NCBI GenBank assembly: GCA_013399305.1
Contig: VXAI01000096.1
Coordinates: 928,849 to 992,848, forward strand
Length of the DNA stretch: 64,000 bases
Source of the DNA: Rostratula benghalensis
Lineage: Eukaryota; Chordata; Aves; Charadriiformes; Rostratulidae
Direction of reading: 5' to 3'
The notes beneath the pieces were generated by a model. That model saw only the letters and a program-made list of their open reading frames with translations. It ran no database searches and was not told the DNA's origin. The first letter of the stretch is position 1. The number at the start of each line of letters is the position of its first letter. Shown in pieces: positions 1-12,100 of this stretch. A program made the translations under genes and the position numbers.

Positions 1-187
1 GCATCTCTACAACCTTGTTCACCTGGACTTATCCTACAACAAACTTACATCACTAGAAGGTGTTCACACAAAACTGGGGAACATCAAAACTCTGAATTTG
101 GCAGGAAATCAGCTGGAAAGGCTGTGTGGTCTTAACAAACTGTACTCATTAGTCAACTTGGATCTGAGCAACAACAAAATAGAGCAG
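1..187 (+). CDS. NISCH: NISCH exon w1 (partial): leucine-rich repeats
   Basis: The first base completes a codon begun outside the window. The frame then reads [15 protein letters not shown], later [14 protein letters not shown] and [13 protein letters not shown], which are three LRRs of LxxLxLxxN form. It ends at cag|gtagct in phase 0. The 5' splice boundary lies outside the window. Confidence 0.95.
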
Positions 188-3100
188 GTAGCTTGATTTT
201 CAGTGTCAAATTGAATTGTGCTTTAGATCACAAGTGATTTCTTTTAGTGTGTGAAGCTGAAAATAAATAAAAGTGGATGTAGTGATTTTTTTTCCCCGTG
301 ATTGTATGTATGGAATTTATGCAAGAAGTGGTGAATCTATATGCTCGTTTTCATTCAGCCAATTTGTATTTATCCTTTTATTAAAAAACTTTCAGATTGA
401 TGAAGTAAAAAATATAGGAAACCTCCCATGCTTAGAAAAAGTGATCTTATCCAGCAACCCGTTGAGCATCATCCCTGATTATCGGACCAAAGTACTTGCT
501 CAGTTTGGGGACAGGGCCTCAGAGGTAAGCCATGGTGCACTTCTTCCTTTGAAGCTGGCATTCAAAAAAGTCTTTTTCAAAGCCTGGTGAGCAAAGTAGT
601 GTGAATGTTCTAAAAACCTGATGAGTTTGTAGTGTGCATTGGAGAAGGTCTATAGAGAAAGAAAGCACCTTAATATTATTTAACTGTGCTCCTGGATCTG
701 AATGAAAGTTTATCCTGGCTTCATGGGGCAACAGCATGTTAATATTGAAACACAGTTGTGCTAGAATGGTGTTAAGTTTACCAAACGTTTCTGAATTTGC
801 ATTAAATACACGTCATGTTAGAGCAAGGTCTAATGTGACATTAATTACAAAGATGCACATAGTTTGCATTAAGCTAAGAATTTTTTATTATTACATTAAT
901 AAAAATAAATTGCAAAGCAACCCTGTTTTCAATATTTTTAGATGTTTTAACTTTTTCTTTAGGTCTGTTTGGATAACGTTGTTACCACAGAAAAGGAACT
1001 AGACACTGTGGAAGTGCTAAAAGCTATTCAAAAATCAAAAGAGGTGAAATACAAGCTGAGCAACTCTGATAAAAAGGTGAGTTTGGTCCTTAGGAGTAGA
1101 ATGTGTTGTGTACACAAAAAGCTTGCAAAGACTTCTACAAATTAGATCTCAGTGGAATTCATTAAACTTTCCCTATCGTGGAAGTTTCTGTGCTTGCTTT
1201 GTGCTGGAATGTGGTATGAACTTCTAATATTCCCTCTTTTTCCTATTTAGTTTTCAATGTGATTTTAATTATTAGATCTCCCATTTTATGTTGGCTTGTG
1301 AGAGAGGAAATGGGAGGAAAAGATAAAATGACTTAGTGTGCACAATGAGTATGCAGTTGACCTTAACCATATTTTTCATCTTATACAAGTATTGCAGAGG
1401 TGTGACTTCACTGCTTTGTTGTGGAGTACTGAAATGACTTTACCAAACTTTCTTCTTGTGTGGGTATTAAGCAGTGGGGAAGGAATCAGAAATCTGGATC
1501 TTCCTTGCCTTCTGTGTGCTGTGTAGCGGGTTAGTCTTGTTTTGGTAATGGACTTATCAGAACCTGTTCGGTCCCCACGAGGTGGTAGTGCTGTTTTCAT
1601 TTTCTTGTGGTTTGTGAAACTCACTGCTAGTTTTGTGCATGTGGTGATTAGTCATCAGAATGACTTCTGTAAATAAATACTTAATGGAATTCTACTTAGT
1701 GTAAAAAACTTCAGAGGATGCCCTTCCTTCCTGCCCCCTACAACCCCAAAAAAAAAGACAAAAAAACCCCTGGCACTGTCTTTCCTTTTACTAAAATTGA
1801 GAAAGCTTGTGTAGACTTAGTTTCAGCATCTAATGTATCCTGTGTGTTTAGGTTTTTTTCTTTAATCACTGCATACTTTCTTTATTAGATCAGTGAGGAC
1901 TCCAGGCTCACTGCTGCCAGCTCCAAATCAAACTGTTCTTCTCTTACTGTTCGTCCTTCCTCTCCCTCTCTGCCTCGTCCTGTCAGCTCCAGCCAAGGTA
2001 ATCATGTATGTATCGTGCTGCTGGGCTGAGCCTATTGGTTCTGCTTTTCTAAGCTGCATTGATATACATGAACATTATGTGCATGGATATAGGGCATAGC
2101 AAGACAAAGCCAGAAGATCTGGTGGTATTGGCTTAGGAAGTCAAAGTTGTATATGAAACAGCAAAACTGACCTGTTGTTCACATAGTGTTAATTAATTGT
2201 AGTGGAAGTTTGAGTACAGGGCTGCTTCTACTGTGTCATCCTGCAGAAATCACCAGCAGAGGACTATGTATTTCTTCCTAGTCTAGATACATGCCTTATG
2301 GAAAACCATGGCATGTAGAGACATGTTTTACAATTACCTCTCTGCCTGTTCTTGGTCTGCAAAATGTGAGCTCGAGCAGCATCTGTTCCATTCTTCCTCT
2401 TTTGCAAAAGCGGCATTTCTGTCAAACTAGAAGGAAGACAGAAAAAGGAGATGAGTAAAGGCAGTTGTGGGATTAGTGTTCTGGCTGGGCTTGTGATTTC
2501 AGCACATCTGTTGTACTCTACAGCACCTGCTAGCCTTACCTGAAAATTATTTTGACTGTGTGTTTCAAATAAGCATGCCTGTTACATCAGGAGCGTAGAA
2601 GAAGGGCTTATCTTTCATCTTTTGCAGGAGAGCCTATAAGACTGACATGTGGGAATATTAATTTTTGACTGAGAAAGAGATAAAGATACTCTTTTTTTTT
2701 TTGCTTTTGCCCATTGAAAACTTTAAGTGCAGTAGAATATAAATAGTGGCCCAAGACTTTATAACCAATTAAAAGAGCAGGGCTGGAACAGTTTCCTCTT
2801 CCCAATAAATTGGTGGATGGGGGAGAATAACATGCCTGTAAAGCTTGATCTTTGTAAAAAGTCCATTGCTGTGATTTCTGCAAAATCGGTAGAGGTTTCT
2901 TAGTTTGCTCTATAAAAATTAAAATTTTCTGGCAGCCTTTGATTAAAGGGCAGGCAACTTAAATACCGACTGGGCTCCTATTTAGGTACTTTGTTTGCCT
3001 TTGTAGAGATTCTAGTTTGCTTTTCATCTGCTGGTATAATGCCAGTTTATCCAAAATTATGTCAGTGCTTGCTTTAATTATTAAGCATTTACATTATAAG

Positions 3101-6100
3101 CTTCAGACAATTTTTCTATGCAACAACTTGCATTTTTATATAGGACTAGCTGTAAAAAAGCATGCTAGCAATCGCTGCCACTGTTTAAAAGTTATTTGTC
3201 CCTAGTCTTTTTCTACTACAATAAATGTTTTGGAGTAAATGAGTCTTGGGAGGAGGAAAATGTAATCTAAATCTTTCTTTCTGAAATACTTGAGAGTTTT
3301 ATAGAATTACAGAATGGTTTGGGTTGGAAGAGACCTTTAAAAGTCATCTAGTCCAATCCTCCTGTCATGAGCAGGGACGTCAACCAGGTTACTCAGAGCC
3401 CCATATAGCCTGAACATGAATGTTTCCAGGGATGGGACATCTATTGCCTCTCTGAGCAAACTGTTCCAGTGTTTCACTACCCTCATTGTAAAAAATGTCT
3501 TCCTGATATCTAGTCTAAATCTACCTTGTTTCACCTTAAAGCCATTACCCCTTGTCCTATTGCAACAGGCCTTGTTAAAAAGTTTGGCTCTGGCTTTCTT
3601 ATAAGCTCCCTTTAAGTACTGAAAGGGTGCAATGAGGTCTCCCTGGAGCCTCCTGTTTTCCAGGCTGAACAACCCTAACTCTCTCAGCCTACTCTCATAG
3701 GAGAGATGTCCCACCCCTCTGATCATCCTCTTCTGGACCCGCTCCAACAGGTCTGTGTCTTCCCTGTGCTGAGGACTCCAGAGCTGGATGAGTTACTCCC
3801 AGGTGGGGTTTCACCAGAGCAGAGTAGAGGGGCAGAATCCCCCTCCTTCACACTACTGACCACCCATCTTTCAGTGCAGCCCAGGATATGTGATTGGCTT
3901 TCTGGGCTGCAAGTTCACATTGTTGACTCATTTTCAACTTTTCATCTACCTGTAGTCCCAAATCCCCATTGGGGCTGCTCTCAGTCCCTTCACCCTCAGC
4001 ATGTGCTGATGCCAGGGGTTGCCCTGACCCAGGTGCAAGACCCTGCACTTGGCCTTGTTGAACTTTATGAGGTTCACATAGACCCACTTACCAAGCTTGT
4101 TCATGTCTGAATGGCATCTTGTCCCTTTTAGAAAGATTGGTATAAGAGTCAAGGTTTATTTACTGTAATCCTTTGTCTCAAGGTTCCTTTAGTAAAATCT
4201 TGGGGGAAGGCTTTTATAAATACTGGGAAAATAAGGACTAAGGCAGGCTATTTCTCAGATTTAACAATAGATATGTAGCAAATAATCAATTTCTATCAAA
4301 GGTTGTATTCAAAATACTAATTTTGCAAAGTCTTTTTTTAAAAATGGAATTAGCTAGGTAATTAGCTTCACTGTTAGACCTTAAATCATGAATAATGAAA
4401 TTAATTTCCTGATATGCTATTTCTATGAATTGTTTTCTCTGCAGTTTTTCTAGACACCATCTGTTTCCGTAACATATTATTCAAATTAAATGTCACTGGC
4501 AAATGGCTTATGGAAAAAGATTAAATATTTATGTAGGAAGCAGAAAGACAAAAATAATGCTGTTGTGCTCTGGTTTTCCTGTCAATTTGAGTTTCCTTCT
4601 TGCTAACACAGTATTTTGTTCAAGTAATAAATACCTCTTGTATTTCCTCTGACTGTGAGATGGTTTGATGTAATCTACTAAACTTTACCATCAATCCAGA
4701 AAGATACGTGCAGAAGTTTTTATGCTCAAGCCAGAAACATACCTACACTGTAATTCTATTGTGTATTTGTGCATTTGTATACTAGAGCTCCCTGGCTGGC
4801 TAAGTGCTAATGCTGAAAATTGATTTGCTCTGTTGCATCAGTGTGATGCTGTGAAATATCAAACAGACAAAAAGTCAAATGTCCATGACAATATTGCTTT
4901 ATATGCACTCATGATAAGTTTTTAGTGATGATTCAGCTTTGAACCCTTCAAAAAGGTTCTGAGTAAGATGAGATAGTTATCTTGAATGACATTTGAGGAA
5001 CCACACCTTCTGAGTCTGGCTGAAGGTTTTACACAGATACACTTGTTCACTTGAAGGCTACAGAAATTTGAGAGAATGCTGCAAAGTTTACAAAGAATGC
5101 TCTGCTGTGTTTTTGCCAGCCTGGCAATGTGTTGGTGACAGGGTTTATTAACAAAACTGACTAGTGTTACAACTAAATCATGTGAAGAGTTCTTGCACCA
5201 GAGGTTGATATTTAAATTGTTAGCTTGAAAAACAAGCCTTAGCGGTCTTTAATGCAGCTTTCAGTGCTGTTAAAGGTACTCCTGTAATTAGCCTAAAATT
5301 CTGCCTGCTTTTGTTTTGTGCTGGCTATTATGTGTAGATACCCTTTAGCTTTAATGATTTGTGATTAAATCTTGATTATACAAATGTAATTCAACTTGTT
5401 TTATAGTATTAGACATTCATTTTGGTTTTACTTTAGTGATTTTAATAGATGTTTGTATTTGTTCTAGAAATAATTTGTGAAGAACCAGTCCTAGCCAGCA
5501 GTTTTTTGCAATCCAGTGATTCGACTCCTACAGACCATACAGTTTCCCAGAGACACCTTGAAATACCAGACTCCGGATGTAAAAATCAGGTAATTGCCAT
5601 CCCTCTGTTTATTTTGTGGTATTTTTAAGTCTTTTTCCATGCTTATTTCTGATATTAAACTTTCATTGTCATAGTAATCCACAGCAAAGTGTTTTTGACT
5701 GTCAAAGATATTATAAGGGAAAAGGACGTAGCCCCAAGTGTGAGTGAAGGGGTTGGTTTACCTTGTAAATCAAATGCATAATCTAATTTTACCAGAGTTG
5801 CAGAGAACTTTCACTGTCTCATGGCTTTGAGTTGTTTACCTGGTATTTGTATTGCATCATTTAATATCCACATGAAATATGCCCATAGACTCCTGTTTGA
5901 TAACTTCTGTATTGTGATTTCAGTTCTTGTATTGGATACTCTCTTCATATGCACGGCTTCAAGGAACAAGATAGCAGGGCAGGGGGAATCTCTTTCTTTG
6001 TAGTTTGTTGACTTCCTTTACCTTTTTGCCTCACTTTACACAACTTCAGTAAAAAATTTGTAGTGTGCTGAAATGTCTATAGGTCACGGATGGATGTTTC

Positions 6101-9100
6101 CAAGTCAACAACAGAGTTACTTCGTTTTTTGCATTAATAGACTGCCCACCCTAAAATAAACAGTGTTTCAGGACCCTTGAGTACAACAGTCAGGACTTTG
6201 AAGTGAGTTGACTGGCTTTAAAAAGTGGGAGCTGATGTTAATTTTGCTTTTCATGTATGCTGAAGTCTGACAGCAGCTGTAAGTAGTTGATAGCTTCCTG
6301 ATTATTTCTTCTCCTCCTTAGGCACCTGCCTCTTTATTGGATTCATGCAAAAAGTATGGAAATGGTCATCATATGCGGTAAGCACTAAATATAAAAATTC
6401 TGGCTTCAATCCTTCAATCCTCATTAGCTTTTGGGTAGTAACAGTGGATGCTGCATTTTTAAATCCGGCCTTGAAGGCAAGACAGTGTCTTTCATGTTAT
6501 GCTGCCTCTGGGATTTTTTTTGAACCAAAATCATTTTAATCATGTAAAGTGTTTTTAACCTTGAACACTGGAATATGCAGCTGGTAGTTCCAAAACCAAC
6601 AATAGCTATATTAAGTGCATTATGCTTCTTGAGCTTGAGAAATGGTGGATGAGTTTTAGGTTTTGCTTCCCATAGAATTGCATGTTCCCAGCCTTTAAAA
6701 TCAATGGCTGTGTGCAGTATGAAGGTGTTTCATAAAATTACATTGACTTAAATAGTAATAAAAGTAAATCTCACACTTCTGAGAAGCAGCCCCATGAATT
6801 GTAGGTAGTTATGCCTGGTTTTAAATTCAAGTTTGTACTTACTGTGGCTTGTTATCTCTCTTGAAGTTTGAATCATTCAGAGGAAGAACACTGTGCGGTG
6901 CCTGACCCCTGTAATACCATCGTCTTGCCTTTTAATTGTATGTCATACACTGCCACAAACCAAGACTTTATCCAGCACCTTTCTGCCTTGATAGTGCAGA
7001 CTGTTCAGAGATCACGCCCCTCCTTTACAGAGAAAAAAGGAAGCCCTCTGGGTGATTCCAGAACCACAGACAAAGAAGATGGATATTTTGAAATGGGACT
7101 TCATGAAGGACACCAGACTTTTGAGTTCAGCACTACTTCAGATACGCGGTCATCTGACAGCATAGCAGTCGAGAGTGTTGACATAGTCAAAATTCTCTGG
7201 AGTTTTTCTATTCACATTCATAATGGACTCAGGCAGTTTGCTTCCTGTTTGGTTTTGACTGATGATATGCTAGCTGTGTTTGAGATTCCTCATCAGGAAT
7301 TGAGAGGAAATTGCCAGCACATCTCTTCTGCCTTGAAATTAACACTGTGTTTTCCCTATACTGATCTAACAGAATTTGGCTTTCTCCTGCCGGAAATCTG
7401 TTTAATGCTGAAACTGAAAAACAGTGACAACTGCTTGTTTATTGTTTCAGACACTCAGAATCTTCTAGACTTTTATTCCTGTTTACACACGTGTTGCTCT
7501 CAACACTACACATCAGTGTTGCCAAGCTCCACATTGCACAGCGGAAAAGCAAACCTCCAAGAGTTTCTCTGTCAGCTTATGGAATTGAATTGCATTTCAG
7601 CAGAAGATGTTGAAATAAAAGGTTGTTTCCCAACTTATCTTGTTTGTGGGAATAAAACCAATGTTTGGAAAATCTCACATCCACCAGAGTCAGCTGGCAG
7701 TAGCAAAGAAAGGTCAAAAAATGTTTTGTGTTCTGCACTTCATTCTTCAGTGTATAAATCTTCTGACCAGGGTCCCTGTGTGGTGCATCCATGTTGGATA
7801 TTTCTGACACCGCAGCACTTGTACGTAGTAAAGGTGGATTTCAGTTTACTGCCAGGTAAATGGGTAGGATCAGAAGACTTGGAAAGTGTATTTAAGCTGA
7901 CTAGGATTCCGTTAGCATCACTTGTGTTGCATCCCACTCATGGTTCCATCCAGCAGAAGGGTTCATTTTTGGATGGGCACGTGCTGGAGTTGCTCGTCGG
8001 ATACAAAGTTGTTACAGCAGTGTTTGTTCTACCTCATGAGAAATTCCACTTCCTAAGAATCTACAGTCTTTTAAGGACACTCCTGCAGGATGTTAAGACT
8101 ATTATTATTTTCAAAGCTTCAAACAAATCAGATACTGTAAGAAACCACGTTGTGGAGGCAAACAGACATGGTCAGTCAACAAGGTAACAATTCCCATAGA
8201 AGGCCTGTTGCATGGTGCTGAACTGAATGTGTCCCCATAGTGTGTTTATAGTTGTCACTGTAGTGGGTTTTGGCCAGTAGTGTTGATGAAATACTTCTTC
8301 GTTCCGGTGGTACGTGTGAATGGTTATCCTGGGCTGTACCTGTCTACCTTTTTGTGTTTCTGTTTTGGTTTATGGTTGCAAAATAAAATGTATTTTCTTG
8401 TGGAAGGAGACTTCCTATTTCACATAGTTTTAGGCTGAGGTCATGGCAGATTGACAGCTATGCTCAAGAGTAATCACTTAAAGTAAGCTATTAAGAATAG
8501 AAGTTGCCTGCCTGTTCCTAATTTCTGAATGAAATATAAAATACTGATTTTTGTAGGGGAAGAGCTGTGTATTTCCTTAAATTTTGATTTGATGTCTTTT
8601 CTGGATCTCTTCTAGCTTTTGCAAGCCTCATCTGACGCTGTCATCTTTGTATCCATCTGAATTTCTTATGCAGAAGATAACAGAAGATAACCAGATTCCT
8701 GTTCACCTTCACGTTTCTGTGTCTCTCCAGTATGTGGCTGGGCTGAAAGGAAATGCCCTAGTTGAGTTTTTCCATGGCAACATTGCAGAGGTATTGTGCC
8801 TAGCCCAGGTGTATAAAAAGATGCCTTGTAGGCTTTCAGTACTAGACAATATTTTTAAAAGAACTTCCCTGATCAAACTTTAGAGGCCTGTGAAACTTGG
8901 AAGCATTTTGAACAAAAAACTGTGTTATTCCAAGTTAGGTTACCTGCTACAGTGATTGGTGTCCTGCCAGGCATACTTTGCATTCAGGATCCTTGATGCA
9001 AAACAGGAGAGTATATTAGTGTATGTTTTGAAGATCTGATTACTCAGAGAATTTTCCTTTTTTCTTTTTTTTTTCCCCTTAAAGTGGCAAAAGGAAAGAA

Positions 9101-12100
9101 AATTGCTGTGGTGGAATTACTTTGTGATGATATATGAGCAGATAAACCTAATTTCTGAATAACAGATATACAGTCTGTGGGCAACATGAAATTTAAAAGT
9201 AGGAATCTTATCTTTAAATTCATGATGTGACTTTAAGTTATTAAATCATTGTGGTCTGAGTACAAGTGTCAGTTGAAAAGCTTACTGATTAATAGAGATG
9301 TTTTTATTCCCTTACCTCACTTCCAAATCCTTTAAGCACTAGTTTTTACACCAGAAGAAGCTGATAAAGAAAGCAGGTGACACATTTGAGGATTCACAGT
9401 AAGCTCATCAAGCTAGAAGCTGGGAAGATGCCTAGTTGGAACAGCAGTTGTAGTGGCAAGCTGTGCTTCTGTCCTCTCTCTTAAGGATCTTTGAATCCAG
9501 CGAGGGGCACTGCTAATCTGTTGATTAAAATTGTCTGTTCTAGAGAGTCTTTCTTGTGCACTAGATGTTTTTTCTTTTCTACTTCTGGTCAGAAAACAAG
9601 GAATGATTGCACTGCAGCAGAAAAATAATTTTCTTACGCTAAACAAAACATTTTCAGTGTCCTGCTATTGTGTTTGCCTCAAAGCTACTGTGTTTAGCAG
9701 CTTTGAGGTGAACTTCTGCTCTGACTATAGTGTCTTCAGATGCTTCAGATTTTGGAATTGTATTTTTACTAGTCTGTCACTAAAGTGATTTTTATTTGAA
9801 AAATCAAAGAGTGCAAGTGATATAGGAAATACAATTTCATTTTAGGTGGAAAATGAAGAGTTGAGACATCTCATGTGGTCTTCAGTTCTGTTTTACAAGA
9901 CTCCCAATGTGGAGGTGATGGCTTGTGTGCTTCTCTCAACAAAGGCTATTTATTTTCTGTTGGATGACTCTTTCATTCATACTGATGAGCACCAGTTAGG
10001 TAAGACAGTTATTTTGATCCTTTAATAAGGCTACTAAATTAATCACTGTCCCTGTCTTCAGTGTAAGTACCGGTTTAGGTTGATGCTCTAACTTGGACTT
10101 CCTAGTTAAGGGAGAGAATGGCACCATTTGCTATATGCAAACTGCTTGCCATAAGGCTTCTACTATATTTTAAAAGCCAGGGTCTTGAGTCATGGCTGCT
10201 TTGCAAACAGATCCTTCTACGTGCCTTTGTACCCATGCTTTTCTCAGGTGTCATTTTGTAGCCCCTAGCTTCTTCTACTGGGCAGCTAAAGACCCTTTCA
10301 TAACTAAAATAAATGAAGGGTTATGAAACTTAAGGTGTGCATTCAATTCACACAAGGAGTTTGTTAATGCATCTGCTGATGTAAATATGTGATGTGACAG
10401 CTACTGCAAGAAACACTGCTAATGAGATACGGTTGTATTTGTTGATTAAGAAATTATTAGCCAGTGTTTCCACCTTCTTAATTTCTTCCTTTAAGTGTGA
10501 TTTATGTATATATTAATATAAAACTTATGCTTATGGAAAGAAGAATTTTTTTCTTTAATTTTTTTTATTGTATATCCTTTTTCAGCAGATTTTTGGAACA
10601 AAGAAAACTCAGATTGTGAAAATAGTTCTTTCCACCTCTCTTGCTGCTTTGTGCTAAAACTTAACGACCTGCAGTCAGTAAATGTTGGCCTGTTTGACCA
10701 ATACTTCCGAATTACCGGTGAGTACATCTTGTGCTTTAAGTTTTTCCAGTTCTATTTTGCCCTTCTGGTCTTGTCTTAGATGGGTTCCTGTCTTTATTGT
10801 TGAGATGGAACAGTAAACTATCTCGTTGCTACTTCAAAGAAGTTAAGTTGATGTAACACTGGTGGTCCTGTGGTAGTAAGCTAATAATGTTATCTTGCAA
10901 CATCAAGTGATTGAGTTAACCAGGAAGCTTATTATTAATGAATTAATCGGTCCCCAAAATTCTCATGTGTGAATGACATGTAAAAAGGGAAATTTAAAGA
11001 CTTGCTGTTCTGAAGCTTTGGCTTACAATAAGGATTCTATAACATGTAACAAGTTCATGAAGAAAACTGAGATGGGTTTTTTTCTGCAAGATAAATTGTG
11101 ATAAGATAATAAGGTTAAACTCCTGCAGCAATAGTAGAACAGTTAAATTGAAGTGTACATCGTACTTTAAATCAGAGAAATAATATTCTTCTTTTTTGGT
11201 GAGATTTTTAAGGATTCTACTCTTTTCCAAAGATTTGAAAGCTTTCTGAATAACGATGCGTGTTTTCAGGAGAAATAATCCTGGCAAGAAAACTTTTTTT
11301 GGTGACAGTTGCATGTTGGTTGAAGAAATGATAATGCCACATACAGATTTGTGAGTGATTTGTATTTTGTTGTCTTCAGGACACTCTGCAGATCATATAG
11401 TCACCTGCCTGACAAGAGACAGTTACAATACTCACACCTTCATACAGCAGCTTATGGCAGTTCTGTCACTGCTTGCGCGCACACCTTCACCTGAACCAGT
11501 AGATAAAGACTTCTACTCTGAATTTGGGAGTAAAAACACAGGTGAGTGGTCTTTTCTTATGAGGACAGGCTGAGGGAGCTGGGGTTGTTCAGCCTGGAGA
11601 ATAGGAGGCTCTGGGGAGACCTAATAGTAGCCTTCCAGTATCTGAAAAGGACCTGCAGGAAGGCTGGGGAGGGTCTGTTTACAAAGGCCTGGAGTGACAG
11701 GATGAGGGGCAATGGTTTCAAGCTGGAGAAGAGCAGATTTAGATTAGATATTAGGAATAGGCTCTTTACGCTGAGGGTGGTGGAACATTGGAACAGCTTG
11801 CCCAGGGAGGTGGTTGAGGCCCCTTCCCTGTAGATATTCAAGGTGAGGCTCGATGAGGTCCTGGTCAAACCTGGTCTAAAGTGTATTGATTAAAAACCTC
11901 TGTGGGAAATTTATGCATTGATTTTCTATTTCATACTTTAACCAGACACCCTGACTTTAATTACTTTACATGTGCCTTAACTGAACAGAATTGTTAAATA
12001 CAGTCTTGCACACGTGAAGTTAGAGATTGGCTGCTTAGTCCAGCAGAATCAGCACTTCTTATATGTTATTTTTAGATGTGTATTAGTGTAGTACACACTG

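Noticed and set aside
3337..3747. 136-codon minus-strand open frame as a host gene
   Set aside because: It is the reverse-transcriptase C-terminal part of a CR1 retrotransposon, truncated and not a host gene.
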